Source of the DNA: Pyrinomonadaceae bacterium
GTDB taxonomy: Bacteria; Acidobacteriota; Blastocatellia; Pyrinomonadales; Pyrinomonadaceae
Direction: 5' to 3'
NCBI GenBank assembly: GCA_021228405.1
Contig: JAJQRF010000004.1
Span: 124,001 to 188,000, forward strand
DNA: 64,000 nucleotides
Positions 44,171 through 53,863 of the stretch are shown in pieces. Position numbers and translations under genes: made by a program. The notes below the pieces were generated by a model. The model saw nothing but the letters and a program-made list of their open reading frames with translations. It did not search any database and had not been told where the DNA came from. Each line of letters starts with the position of its first letter. Within the stretch, counting starts at the first letter, position 1.

Positions 44171-46525
44171 CTACGGAGTCATCAAAATAACCTCTTTCGC
44201 CGACTTTTCGACTGCCGATTTAGTAAACGGAAAAACCGCCGCGCTTCCCGTCCGCCACGCTTCAAACTGGTCTTTGTAAAACGGCGATTTCGGGTTTCCG
44301 CTTTGTCCGAGCGGAATGACGTGACGCGTTTCGTCCCAATTTCCCGCGCTGGCAATGTGACGCATCGAAACGCTCGAACCGACATTCGGCGTTTGTCCGC
44401 TTCCGTCAATCCCGACTTTCGGCGTGGCAAATTGCGCACCGATCAACGGCGCAACCGCCAAAGGATGCGGAAAATTCGACTTAAACAGATTTCCCCAAAT
44501 CCAATTCGCTTTGTCCGCGCCGAGCCGTTGCGAATTTGAGAGCGTTGCTTGCGCGTCAGTGTCGCAGGCTTTGAAAAATGCGGTGTAATCGGCGAATTGC
44601 TTCGGAAGCCAGCGGGCAGGTTTTTCGCTCAAAACGACGGGCAAAACCTTTTCACGGATAAGGTAACTTTGCAATGGTTTATTTTGGGAAGTTATCTTAT
44701 TTGCAAGACAAGTCCGGATTTCATTCGCAATGACCGCGCCTTTTGAATCAGCCGTCATTTTTCCGTCCCAATTCTGCAAAATTTCGAGCGTTTCGGGCGA
44801 AGCCGCCTTCATTTTGACGATCTCTTTCGCCAGCGCATCGACAGGCATATTGAAAACGTCGTATTGCACGTCACGCACGTCGTCCATCGTGACTTTCGTG
44901 TTATTTTTCAAAAGGTCATAAATCCGCCGCGCCCGCCAAGGCGAAGCCGCATCGCGCGACATTTGCTGATATTTGTAGTCCGTCCCGACGATGCGCTGAT
45001 TTGCCGTGACGATAAAACCTTCCTTCGGATTGTAAAGATGCGGAAGCTCTTCAAACGGAATGAATCCCGTCCATTCGCCGTCATCGGTCGCGCCGTCATA
45101 AGGCAATTCGCCTTCGCCCGTTTTGCGAATCGGAATCCTGCCCGCCGCATACCAACCGATATTTCCTTTCACATCCGCATAAACGAAATTCTGCGACGCA
45201 CCGCCGTAGGTTTTCAGCGAATTCTGAAAATCGTTCCAATCCTTTGCGCGGTTCAGTTTGAAAAACGCCTCGAATTCCTGATTTTTCGGATCGCGCGCCG
45301 TCCATTTCAACGAATACTTTTTGCCGTTTTCTTCAACGAAAACAACACCGTTGCGCGTTTCCTGCACGTCGAGCGAAACGGTTTCGGTGTCGGTTTTGAA
45401 AGGATTGAGGCGGACTTTTATTTCTTCCTTTCGGGTTACAGGCGTTTCCCAACCCGTCGGAGTTTTGTATTTTCCTTCGGCGTTAAATGTTTCGATGTAT
45501 AAATCCTGCACGTCGGGTCCGACGTTCGTTGCGCCCCACGCGATATTTTCGTTGTGACCGAGAACGATGCCCGGAACGCCCGGAAACGTCACCCCCGAAA
45601 CACGCATCGTCGGCGTTGAAAGATGCGAAAGATACCAGATTCCCGGCGCGGTCGCGGGCAAATGCGGGTCGTTTGCGAGAATCGCTTTACCGTCCTTCGT
45701 GCGTTTTCCCGAAATCACCCAGTTGTTGCTGGCGGCTAAACCTTCCGCGTAAAACCCGATTCTTTCGAGCGAGGATTTACGAATTTCAAAATCTTGCTCA
45801 ACCTGTGCGAAAAGATTTTCGGAAAAATCCTTCTGCTTTTCAAAATTCAAACCGACGGCTTTTTTGACTGCCGAATCCTTGCCGAAAAGCACGACATCAT
45901 AAGGCGTGACCTGATTTAAGAGATCGGCTTGCTTGTCTTTCGGAAGTGCCGCGATCGTAACGCGCATCAAATCTTCAAAATAAGTTTCGGAAAGTGCTTC
46001 GCTTAAAATTTTGCCGATTATCAAAGTATCGGTCGGCTGCCATTCGCGCGGTTTGTATTGGAGAATCTGAAACTCGACGGGCAGAGTTTTTTCGTCAAGC
46101 GTAGCAATATAAGCATTTACGCCGCGCGCGTAGTTTTCGAGCGCGGATTTCAGATCGGGTGAGAGATTTTGCAAACTCTGTTCGGTGATCTGCCTGAAAC
46201 CGAATTTGCGCCAGCGTTTATCTTCCTCGAGCGTAACTTTTCCGAAAAGCTCGGCGGTTTCGCCGCGCGCCACGCGGCGAAACATATCCATCTGCCACAA
46301 TCTGTCCGAAGCCGTTACGAAACCCTGCGCGAAAAAAAGATCGGCTTCCGTTTTCGCTTCGATAAAAGGAATCGAACGCGCGTCTTTTCTGACTGTCACT
46401 TCATTTTGCAAACCTTTAACGTTCAAAGTTTGCGTCGGAGTCTGTGCGAAACATCCGGCGGACAAAAAGATGATAAACAACATCAGCGCATTGAGTTTGT
46501 TTTGAAGATTTATTGCGATTTTCAT
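44171..46525 (-). CDS. Exported penicillin acylase family (S45) amidase
   Basis: 784 residues, signal peptide ending CFAQ, whose cysteine could alternatively be a lipobox. The alpha part starts VTVRKDARSIPFIEAKTEADLFFAQGFV. The N-terminal nucleophile Ser of the beta chain is in LAASNNWVISGKRT near residue 265, with the ANDPHLPATAPG block after it. Autocatalytic cleavage into two chains is standard in this family, which hydrolyses penicillins, acyl-homoserine lactones or other amides. Last gene of the permease-PilZ-acylase operon. Confidence 0.92.
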   Translation of the reverse strand: MKIAINLQNKLNALMLFIIFLSAGCFAQTPTQTLNVKGLQNEVTVRKDARSIPFIEAKTEADLFFAQGFVTASDRLWQMDMFRRVARGETAELFGKVTLEEDKRWRKFGFRQITEQSLQNLSPDLKSALENYARGVNAYIATLDEKTLPVEFQILQYKPREWQPTDTLIIGKILSEALSETYFEDLMRVTIAALPKDKQADLLNQVTPYDVVLFGKDSAVKKAVGLNFEKQKDFSENLFAQVEQDFEIRKSSLERIGFYAEGLAASNNWVISGKRTKDGKAILANDPHLPATAPGIWYLSHLSTPTMRVSGVTFPGVPGIVLGHNENIAWGATNVGPDVQDLYIETFNAEGKYKTPTGWETPVTRKEEIKVRLNPFKTDTETVSLDVQETRNGVVFVEENGKKYSLKWTARDPKNQEFEAFFKLNRAKDWNDFQNSLKTYGGASQNFVYADVKGNIGWYAAGRIPIRKTGEGELPYDGATDDGEWTGFIPFEELPHLYNPKEGFIVTANQRIVGTDYKYQQMSRDAASPWRARRIYDLLKNNTKVTMDDVRDVQYDVFNMPVDALAKEIVKMKAASPETLEILQNWDGKMTADSKGAVIANEIRTCLANKITSQNKPLQSYLIREKVLPVVLSEKPARWLPKQFADYTAFFKACDTDAQATLSNSQRLGADKANWIWGNLFKSNFPHPLAVAPLIGAQFATPKVGIDGSGQTPNVGSSVSMRHIASAGNWDETRHVIPLGQSGNPKSPFYKDQFEAWRTGSAAVFPFTKSAVEKSAKEVILMTP

Positions 46526-46540
46526 AAATTTTCTGTTCGA

Positions 46541-46882
46541 TTATTCTTCGATAGGTTTCAGGGTTTCGATTATTTTTTCGATAAAATTCTTCTGTGAAAC
46601 TGACAATTCGATAAATTTGACGGCAAAACCGATCTCGAAAACGTGGTTGACGACTTCGCCCCAAAATTGCGCGTTCATTCCGCGCGTCAATGGGATGAAA
46701 AGTTTGACGTTTTCGCCGTCTTCGACTTCGCCCGACGACAAAACGAAACATCCCGAACGGCTGATGTCGCTGATAGTTCCCTTTTTACGACCGATCAAAC
46801 CTTCCCATTCGATCTCGATATTGACACGATAACGCTCAAATTCACGGCGGTCGCGTCCGCTTCTTCTGTCTGCCGTCGTCAT
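46541..46882 (-). CDS. PilZ domain protein
   Basis: 113 residues. RREFERYRV (RxxxR) near the N-terminus and DISRSG (D/NxSxxG) about 25 residues later are the c-di-GMP binding motifs of PilZ; the remaining beta barrel is LFIPLTRGMNAQFWGEVVN and GFAVKFIEL. A single-domain PilZ, so it would act by binding a partner. It lies 7 bases after the permease gene and 15 before the acylase gene. Confidence 0.87.
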   Translation of the reverse strand: MTTADRRSGRDRREFERYRVNIEIEWEGLIGRKKGTISDISRSGCFVLSSGEVEDGENVKLFIPLTRGMNAQFWGEVVNHVFEIGFAVKFIELSVSQKNFIEKIIETLKPIEE

Positions 46883-46889
46883 TAAAAAA

Positions 46890-48359
46890 TTATTCCTCCG
46901 AATTTGTCGCTTTTCCCTTTGTCAAATAATAATAAACGGGCAATCCGAGCAAAATCAGGAAAAGTCCCGCAAATGCCTGCACCGGATTCGTCCAGAGCGT
47001 ATTTATCAAAAGCCAGCCCGCAACAAACAAAAACAGAATCGGAATTACCGGATAACCGAAGGCTTTATAAGGTCTTTCGGCGTTCGGTAACTTTTTGCGG
47101 AAGACGAAGACCGACGATGTGACCAAAGCATAAAATATCCACGAACCGAAAATAACATAATCGGTCAAAGTGTCGAACGAACCTGAAAGCGCGAGAATAC
47201 ACGCCCAGATTCCCTGCACGATCAAAGCGATCACGGGAACGCGTGTGCCTTCCGAAATTCTGCCCATCGGCTCGAACATCAACCCGTCTTTCGCCATTGC
47301 ATAAGGAACGCGTGCGCCTGTCAAAATCGAAGTATGAAGCGTTCCGATCGAAGAAAGCATCAATCCGACCGTAAACAGAGCAACCGCAAATCCCGTCGCA
47401 AAAGTTTTGATGTCGCCCGAGAAAAACCGTTCGACGACGACTTTTGCAACCGAAGACGTTTTTGAAACCGAAGCGATCGAAGTCGGGTCGAGCACATAAA
47501 AATACGCGAAATGGACGAAAACATACAAAATTATGATGACGACCGTGCCGCCGACCAATGCGATCGGAATATTTTTGTGCGGTTCCTTGATCTCGCCCGC
47601 CACCAAAGTCAGATTGTTCCAACCGTCATAACCCCAAAGCGCACCGAGCATCGCCGCGCCGAATCCGGCAACAAACGAATAACCTTCCGCTCCGTATCTG
47701 ACCGAATCAGCCACGCCTTCACACGTTCCGCCCGTGTTCATCAACGAAAAATTTGCAAAAGTCCCGTTTTGAACGAGAAAAAACGCGCCAAGTCCGACAA
47801 ATGCGATGAGCAGAATCTTGACGACCGTTAAAGCCGTCGCGATTTGTCCGCTGAATGAAACCGAGGCACAATTTATGGTCGTAAAAATAACGATCATCAT
47901 CACGGCGATTATTTGTAAAGAAGTCAGTTCAAACGGCATTCCGAAAATATTCGTCTGCACCAGAGTTTGTTTTAATTTCCCGTCGAGAAAATCGTTCAAA
48001 CCGATCGCAAAAACCATCGCAACCGAAGCCTGTGCACCTGTTTTGCCGACAAAAATCAGCATCCAACCGTAGAGAAAACTCCAGATTCTGCCGTAAGCGT
48101 CACGCAAAAATACATATTCGCCGCCCGCTTCGGGTTTCATCGCCGAAAGTTCGGCGTAAGTTAGTGCGCCCGCTAATGAAAGAAGTCCGGCGGCGATCCA
48201 GACGATGATTACCCACGTCGGACTGCCGACATTGCAGGTCATCACCCGCGCTTTGAGAAAAACGCCCGTTCCGATCACGTTTCCGATAATGATCGAGATT
48301 GCCGCAATCAGACCGAGACCGCGAATCAACGTATATTTATCGCTTGAAGCTGAAACCAT
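46890..48359 (-). CDS. APC-superfamily amino acid permease
   Basis: 489 residues, twelve or so helices. GNVIGTGVFLKA in the first helix and ELSAMKPEAGGEYVFLRDAY after helix 2 are typical of the amino acid/polyamine transporters. LWGYDGWNNLTLVAGEIKEPHKNIP in the middle matches the LAT/YfnA-like branch. Substrate unknown. First gene of its operon. Confidence 0.9.
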   Translation of the reverse strand: MVSASSDKYTLIRGLGLIAAISIIIGNVIGTGVFLKARVMTCNVGSPTWVIIVWIAAGLLSLAGALTYAELSAMKPEAGGEYVFLRDAYGRIWSFLYGWMLIFVGKTGAQASVAMVFAIGLNDFLDGKLKQTLVQTNIFGMPFELTSLQIIAVMMIVIFTTINCASVSFSGQIATALTVVKILLIAFVGLGAFFLVQNGTFANFSLMNTGGTCEGVADSVRYGAEGYSFVAGFGAAMLGALWGYDGWNNLTLVAGEIKEPHKNIPIALVGGTVVIIILYVFVHFAYFYVLDPTSIASVSKTSSVAKVVVERFFSGDIKTFATGFAVALFTVGLMLSSIGTLHTSILTGARVPYAMAKDGLMFEPMGRISEGTRVPVIALIVQGIWACILALSGSFDTLTDYVIFGSWIFYALVTSSVFVFRKKLPNAERPYKAFGYPVIPILFLFVAGWLLINTLWTNPVQAFAGLFLILLGLPVYYYLTKGKATNSEE

Positions 48360-48485
48360 AATTTTTTATTTTTTGTTCGACGAAAAGCCGGATTCACACA
48401 GATTAGCACGGATAAGTTTTTCCTGAAATTGATTTGATAAAAAATCCGTGTTCATCTAAATTAACCTTTTTCTTTCAATCTGAAA

Positions 48486-49829
48486 ATGCGCCAGATAAAC
48501 ATTTCCGTCGATAGATTAATTAACGCGTTACTTTATTTATCGCAAACCGAACAAATTTGCCTGCTCGACAGTAGCGGAGTTTCTCATCTCGGCTCGCATT
48601 TGCTCATCGCAGGCATTCGTCCGACCGCAATATTGGAACTGAATGGCGATTTTAACGAAACTCTCGCACGATTTGAAAATGAAACAAATAAAAACTTTGC
48701 CGCAATTTTCACCGTCGCTTACAAACTGGGATTAAAGATAAATAAAATAGATTTTTGTGAAAACAACTGTTCAAAATTTCCCGAACAAGACATTTTCGCC
48801 GCTTTTTTCGATTGCCTGATCGTTTACGATTACGATTTGAAACAAACTTTCTTGGTAGGAAACAACGACAAATTCAATGAAACGGAAAATTTGATTTTTT
48901 CGGCTGAAGATTTGAACTTTGAAATTTCACAATCGAAAACTTCGGTTCGTTCAAATTTTGAAAAAGCAGAATATCTCGAAAAAATCGATCGGATCAAGGA
49001 GTTCATTCGTGAAGGAAAAACTTATCAAACGAATTTAACTCAACAATTAACTGCTGATCTGCCTGACGAATTAACTCCGCAAAGCATTTTTAGCGGATTG
49101 CGCAGAAATCATCCCGCGCCGTTTTCCGCTTTTATTAAACGAACCGCCGATTTTGTAATTTCAGCTTCGCCCGAACGCTTTTTTCAGGCGACAATTTCCC
49201 AGAAAGATTCGATAAAATCGACGATTTCGACCAGCCCGATCAAAGGCACGCGACCGCGCGGGAAAAATCCTGCCGAAGACGAACAAATAAAAAACGAGCT
49301 TTTAGCTTCCGAAAAAGACCGCGCAGAAAACATTATGATCGTCGATCTTTTACGCAACGATCTCGGTCGCGTTTGCCGATTTGGAAGCGTAAAAGTTGAA
49401 AAACTCTGTGCGCTCGAAGAACATCCTTCGCTGTTTCATCTCGTTTCGACAGTTTCGGGCGATTTGCGGAAACACGTCCAAATTTCCGACATTTTAAAAG
49501 CCGTTTTTCCCTGCGGTTCGATTACGGGCGCGCCGAAAATTCGGACGATGCAGATTATCGAACAAATCGAAACCGTTCCGCGCGGTCTGTCGATGGGCGC
49601 GATCGGCTTTTCGATTCAAAATTCGGATAAGGATTTCAAGCATTTTCCCGTCGAATCGAAATATTTCGATCTCAGCGTCGCGATCCGGACAATGGTTTTA
49701 CGCAAAAACACCGCATATTTCAACGTCGGCGGCGGCATCGTCATCGACAGCGTTGCCGACGAAGAATACGAAGAAACGCTGACCAAAGCAAAAGCATTAT
49801 TATCCGCGATTAACGGCGATTTGAAATAA
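48486..49829 (+). CDS. pabB: Aminodeoxychorismate synthase component I
   Basis: 447 residues. The chorismate-binding domain carries the catalytic lysine motif PIKGTRPRG near 251-259, which separates PabB from TrpE (PIAGT). IVDLLRNDLGRV, SLFHLVSTVSG, CGSITGAPK and the end GGGIV are standard. With ammonia from PabA it makes 4-amino-4-deoxychorismate for folate. No pabA or pabC is next to it. No ribosome-binding site is evident. Confidence 0.94.
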   Translation: MRQINISVDRLINALLYLSQTEQICLLDSSGVSHLGSHLLIAGIRPTAILELNGDFNETLARFENETNKNFAAIFTVAYKLGLKINKIDFCENNCSKFPEQDIFAAFFDCLIVYDYDLKQTFLVGNNDKFNETENLIFSAEDLNFEISQSKTSVRSNFEKAEYLEKIDRIKEFIREGKTYQTNLTQQLTADLPDELTPQSIFSGLRRNHPAPFSAFIKRTADFVISASPERFFQATISQKDSIKSTISTSPIKGTRPRGKNPAEDEQIKNELLASEKDRAENIMIVDLLRNDLGRVCRFGSVKVEKLCALEEHPSLFHLVSTVSGDLRKHVQISDILKAVFPCGSITGAPKIRTMQIIEQIETVPRGLSMGAIGFSIQNSDKDFKHFPVESKYFDLSVAIRTMVLRKNTAYFNVGGGIVIDSVADEEYEETLTKAKALLSAINGDLK

Positions 49830-49984
49830 AACACATATTTCATAATATTTTATTTTCAGGAAATTATTCAGACTTTTTTCATATTTTCGCCGTCTAAAAT
49901 AGCGGATGTCGAAATGATTTCGCATTCAAATGCGCGTTTGTTATTATCTCGTGCGTAAAAGTTGCTGAAATAAACACGAGTTGG

Positions 49985-50563
49985 ATGTTAAAGAAATTAG
50001 CGGATGAGCAATTGGTCGAGTTATCGGTGTCGGGTGATGCGGATGCTTTCGGCGAAATCGTAAGACGTTGGGAGCGAAAGATTTTCGCGCTCTGTTTCGG
50101 TATGCTTGCCCGCGAAGACGATGCGCGTGACGCGGTTCAGGAAACATTTATTTCGGCTTACCGAAATTTGAAAAATTTTCGCGGTGAAGCAAAAGTTTCG
50201 AGTTGGCTTCACCGGATCGCGGTCAACCAATGTTTGACAATTAAAAGACGTGCCAAAACCCGTTCGGAAGATTTTCTGGACGAAGACGAATCGGCGGAAG
50301 ACCGGACATTTGTTGCCCCTGCACATCTGTCTCCGGCGCGCACGACCGAACAATCCGAAAGATTGACGCTCGTGCGCCAAGCCGTTCAATCGCTTCCGAC
50401 CGAACTGAAGGAAGTCGTCGTGATGAAGGAGTTTCAGGAAATGACCTTTCAGGAAATTTCCGACACGCTCGAACTGCCGCTCAGTACCGTTAAAAGCCGT
50501 CTTTACACCGCGCTTAAACAGCTTCGGATGAAGCTCGAACGAACTCCCGTCGAAGTGCTTTAA
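49985..50563 (+). CDS. ECF-type RNA polymerase sigma factor
   Basis: 192 residues. Sigma2 is at about 15-85 (ARDAVQETFISAYRNLKNF, WLHRIAVNQC) and sigma4 at about 130-182 (LPTELKEVVVMKEFQEMTF, LPLSTVKSRLYTALKQLR). An acidic linker joins them. No sigma3. It is 22 bases upstream of its anti-sigma gene and heads a three-gene envelope-stress operon. AT-rich spacer upstream could hold an autoregulated promoter, but none was proven. Confidence 0.93.
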   Translation: MLKKLADEQLVELSVSGDADAFGEIVRRWERKIFALCFGMLAREDDARDAVQETFISAYRNLKNFRGEAKVSSWLHRIAVNQCLTIKRRAKTRSEDFLDEDESAEDRTFVAPAHLSPARTTEQSERLTLVRQAVQSLPTELKEVVVMKEFQEMTFQEISDTLELPLSTVKSRLYTALKQLRMKLERTPVEVL

Positions 50564-50585
50564 GCGGCGGGAAATTTACAAAAAT

Positions 50586-51398
50586 ATGATGAACAACAAC
50601 AATCATCAAAATTCTAACTGCGCTTTTGCCGCCGACATCGTTTCGTATATTTACGGCGAGATCGGCGAAAAGGAAAAGTCCGCCTTTGAATCGCATCTTT
50701 CAAATTGTGAAACCTGCCCCGAAGAATTGGCGGATTTTATGGACATCCGTTTTTCGGTTAATGACTGGAAACAGACGGAATTTACTCCGCTTTCAACGCC
50801 CGTCATCGAAATTCCGTATGAAAAAGAGCAGGTTCGCGAAATTGCTGCCGATTCCGGCTCGTGGTGGTCAAATCTGCGCCAAATTTTCACGCTCTCTCCG
50901 GCTTGGATGACGGCGACCACGGCAGTGGCGGCTCTGGTTATTTGTGCCGGGTTGTTCTTTGCGTTTTATAAATATTCAAGCAGTGTCGAAGTTGCAGAAG
51001 TTGGAAATAAACCGCAAAATAAGCCGACAGTTTCGCCAACGTCTGAAATTTCATCGAGCGAAAATGATGAAAAAATCGCCGTTTCGGTTGAAAATTCAAA
51101 TTCATCCGATAAAATAGCCGAGCCGCCGAAAGTTGTAAATCCGTCGCCGAAAATTATCAATGAAAGCGGCTATGAACCGTCAGTCGTTAAGGTCGCGGAA
51201 AGAAAACTGAAAACGGTGACGCAAAATCCCGTTAATCGAACGACAAATAATACGGTGAATAATTCCAATAAACAGCCGATCAGGAAAAATTCACCTGCGA
51301 AAAATCAGCCGTTGCCGAAGCTGAACAATTTTGACGAGGACGAAGACGATTCGTTACGTCTTGCCGAACTATTTGAAGATATTGAAACTCTGGAATAA
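50586..51398 (+). CDS. Transmembrane anti-sigma factor with zinc-finger-like (ZAS) motif
   Basis: 270 residues. The N-terminal cytoplasmic domain has H37-x3-C41-x2-C44 in SHLSNCETC, the ZAS signature. A single helix (WMTATTAVAALVICAGLFFAF) follows at about 112-132. The periplasmic part is Ser/Asn/Lys/Pro-rich low complexity. It should hold the sigma factor inactive until an envelope signal releases it. Confidence 0.87.
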   Translation: MMNNNNHQNSNCAFAADIVSYIYGEIGEKEKSAFESHLSNCETCPEELADFMDIRFSVNDWKQTEFTPLSTPVIEIPYEKEQVREIAADSGSWWSNLRQIFTLSPAWMTATTAVAALVICAGLFFAFYKYSSSVEVAEVGNKPQNKPTVSPTSEISSSENDEKIAVSVENSNSSDKIAEPPKVVNPSPKIINESGYEPSVVKVAERKLKTVTQNPVNRTTNNTVNNSNKQPIRKNSPAKNQPLPKLNNFDEDEDDSLRLAELFEDIETLE

Positions 51399-51414
51399 CT
51401 TTGAGGTTATCGAA

Positions 51415-51954
51415 ATGAAAAACGCCAAACTACTCAAAATTTTATTTTTCAGCTTTTTGCTAACGATCTCTTTTTCGTCCGTGAAAGCCCAAGAAAATCC
51501 GCCTAACGACATACCGAATCAAGGTCAGCCGATCAAAGCGCGTCCGAATCTGCTTCGCGAACTCGGATTAACGCCCGAACAGATGAAGGCAATTCGCCGT
51601 CTGAACGCAGAAAAAAAAGCTGACGTTCAGGAAGCGCAACGCAAAGCGGCGGAAGCGCGCCGCAATCTGGACATTGCGATTTACTCGGATAACACCGACG
51701 ACGCGGAAGTTAAAATGCGCCTTGAGGAATTTCAAAACGCGCAAATGGAAGTTATCAAAATCCGTTCGACGGTCGAATATGAGATCAGAAAACTTCTGAC
51801 TCCCGAACAAGTCGTGCGTTTTCGCCAACTCCGTCAAAGATTTGCCGAAGTCCGCGAAAATATGCGGGAAAGACGACAAAATAATCAGCAAAATCAACGC
51901 CCGCTTCCGCAAAATCGTTTTAATAACAGGCAAAGACTGAATCCCAAAAACTGA
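51415..51954 (+). CDS. Spy/CpxP-like periplasmic protein
   Basis: 179 residues from the ATG at 51415; the longer open frame overlaps the anti-sigma gene. A signal peptide (MKNAKLLKILFFSFLLTISF) ends SVKAQ. The LTPEQ motif occurs twice (ELGLTPEQMKAIRRL and LLTPEQVVRFRQL), typical of Spy/CpxP/LTXXQ helical chaperone-like stress proteins. The tail is Arg/Gln/Asn-rich. Its place behind the sigma/anti-sigma pair suggests it senses or buffers misfolded envelope proteins. Confidence 0.82.
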   Translation: MKNAKLLKILFFSFLLTISFSSVKAQENPPNDIPNQGQPIKARPNLLRELGLTPEQMKAIRRLNAEKKADVQEAQRKAAEARRNLDIAIYSDNTDDAEVKMRLEEFQNAQMEVIKIRSTVEYEIRKLLTPEQVVRFRQLRQRFAEVRENMRERRQNNQQNQRPLPQNRFNNRQRLNPKN

Positions 51955-51973
51955 AATTTATTATTATTTTTAC

Positions 51974-52017
51974 AAGCAAAAAGCGGACTTTACAAAAGTC
52001 CGCTTTTTGCTTGTTTG
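51974..52017 (+). terminator. Terminator after the sigma operon
   Basis: A perfect 18-bp stem (51974-51991 with 51995-52012) around ACA, core AAAAAGCGGACTTT, followed by a T-rich GTTT. Confidence 0.9.
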
Positions 52018-52086
52018 GCGTTTTAACGCGTTCGTTGTAACCTTTTACTGAAACAATTTTGTAAAAACCAATTTCAAAATCCATTC

Positions 52087-52857
52087 ATGAATCTGCTCAA
52101 AAAATTTATCCTTGAATTGCAGGAAATCAGTTTCTTGGTGTGGCGAGCCTTGATCGGTTTGCGAAAAAAGCCGCGGTATTTGCCTGAAATTATCCGGCAG
52201 ATGGACTTGATCGGTGTCGGTTCGCTGGCGATCATCATTCTGACCGGATTTTTTACGGGCGGCGTTTTGATTCTGCAAACTTATCCGACGCTGGCATATT
52301 ACGGCGGGCAAAGCGAAGCCGGACGCGCCGTTGCCACATCTTTGATTCGTGAACTCGGACCTGTTTTGACGGCGTTAATGGTCGCCGGACGTGTCGGTTC
52401 GGCAATTTCCGCAGAACTCGGTTCAATGGTCGTTTCACAGCAGATCGACGCGATGCGCGCGCTCGGAACGTCGCCGACGCGAAAGCTCGTTACCCCGCGC
52501 ATTATCGCACTAATTACGATGCTTCCTCTATTGACAGTCGCGGCGGACGTTTTCGGCATCATCGGCGGCGGAATCGTCGCCAAACAGATTTTCGGACTTG
52601 ATAATTCGCTTTATCTGACATCGGTCAGAAACGGCGTGACGATTCAGGATTTGATCGGCGGCGTTATCAAACCGATCTTTTTTGCACTCATCATCGGCGT
52701 GATTGCCTGTCATAAAGGCTTAAAAACCGAAGGCGGAACGGTCGGTGTCGGTAAATCGACAACGAGCGCGGTCGTTCTGGCTTCGATCTACGTGATTATC
52801 GCGGATTTCTTCGTTTCAAAACTTTTGACTGTCATCTTTGGCACTTCAACGCTCTAA
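52087..52857 (+). CDS. mlaE: Phospholipid ABC transporter permease MlaE
   Basis: 256 residues, six-helix MlaE/Ttg2B family. GQSEAGRAVATSLIRELGPVL and AELGSMVVSQQIDAMRALG are diagnostic. It forms the inner-membrane core of an MCE lipid transport system for outer-membrane asymmetry. First gene of mlaEFD; 25 bases before mlaF. Confidence 0.95.
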   Translation: MNLLKKFILELQEISFLVWRALIGLRKKPRYLPEIIRQMDLIGVGSLAIIILTGFFTGGVLILQTYPTLAYYGGQSEAGRAVATSLIRELGPVLTALMVAGRVGSAISAELGSMVVSQQIDAMRALGTSPTRKLVTPRIIALITMLPLLTVAADVFGIIGGGIVAKQIFGLDNSLYLTSVRNGVTIQDLIGGVIKPIFFALIIGVIACHKGLKTEGGTVGVGKSTTSAVVLASIYVIIADFFVSKLLTVIFGTSTL

Positions 52858-52882
52858 TTGTTTATAATTCAAGAAATTAATT

Positions 52883-53779
52883 ATGTCCCCGGAAGAACTG
52901 GAAATACAATCGGAGCCGCTAAATCCCGACGCTGAAGAAATTTCGCTCGAAACACCAACCGACGATCTGCACAGAGTCGTTCCCGCCATCGAATTTCGTG
53001 AGGTCGAACTGTTTTTCGACGACAGGATCATTCTCGACAAAATCAGTTTTACGGTCAGACGCGGTGAAACGAAGGTGGTTCTGGGCGGGTCGGGCGGCGG
53101 AAAATCGACCATCATCAAGCTTATTCTCGGACTTTTGAAACCCGACAGCGGACAGATTTTCATCGACGGCGAGGACATCACGGAATTCGACGAGATCGAT
53201 CTGATGCGGATTCGGCGTAAGATCGGGATGGTTTTCCAGGAAGGCGCATTGTTCGATTCGCTTTCGGTTTACGAAAACGTCGCGTATCGTCTGCACGAAG
53301 AAGGCGTTCCCGAAGAAGAGGTCGAACACGAGGTAAAACGGATGCTTCGCTTCGTCAATCTCGAAGACGCGATCGATAAAATGCCGGTCGAACTTTCGGG
53401 CGGAATGCGCCGACGCGTCGGAATTGCCCGGGCTTTAATCGGAAATCCGAGCATTATTTTATTTGACGAACCGACCGCCGGACTCGATCCGCCGACCGCG
53501 CGAACGATCTGCGAACTTGCGATCAAACTCCGCGATCTGGAAGACGCTTCTTCCATTTTCGTCACGCACGAAATGAACAATCTCGAATATTTATCGAGCG
53601 AATATGCCGTTATCGACGAACACGGCGACGTTCAGTTCGAGCAGGAAGGCGAAAAACTTTGCCTCATAAACACGGAAGTTTTAATGCTTAGAAACGGCGA
53701 GATTATTTTTAGCGGCAAGGAAGACGAACTGAAATGCGCGCCCGATCCGTATATTATGAAATTCATTCGCGGAAAATAG
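52883..53779 (+). CDS. mlaF: Phospholipid ABC transporter ATP-binding protein MlaF
   Basis: 298 residues. Walker [10 protein letters not shown] (68-76), signature [15 protein letters not shown] and Walker [14 protein letters not shown] 35-residue acidic N-terminal extension ([16 protein letters not shown]) is unusual, as MlaF is normally about 265. It powers the MlaE permease. Confidence 0.94.
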   Translation: MSPEELEIQSEPLNPDAEEISLETPTDDLHRVVPAIEFREVELFFDDRIILDKISFTVRRGETKVVLGGSGGGKSTIIKLILGLLKPDSGQIFIDGEDITEFDEIDLMRIRRKIGMVFQEGALFDSLSVYENVAYRLHEEGVPEEEVEHEVKRMLRFVNLEDAIDKMPVELSGGMRRRVGIARALIGNPSIILFDEPTAGLDPPTARTICELAIKLRDLEDASSIFVTHEMNNLEYLSSEYAVIDEHGDVQFEQEGEKLCLINTEVLMLRNGEIIFSGKEDELKCAPDPYIMKFIRGK

Positions 53780-53863
53780 CCGAACGGAAAATGATTTGCT
53801 TTTTTCGGTCGAAAGAATCAAAATTCAAGTTACTTTCATTTGTTGCAATAATCTGAATTATTT

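Noticed and set aside
48395-48470. Near-palindromic AGCACGGAT ... ATCCGTGTT upstream of pabB as an operator.
   Set aside because: The arms are 30 or more bases apart with mismatches, and similar AT-rich strings are common in this genome; too weak to call.
48486-49829. Anthranilate synthase component I instead of PabB.
   Set aside because: The catalytic motif is PIKGT with lysine, not PIAGT; no trp genes are nearby.
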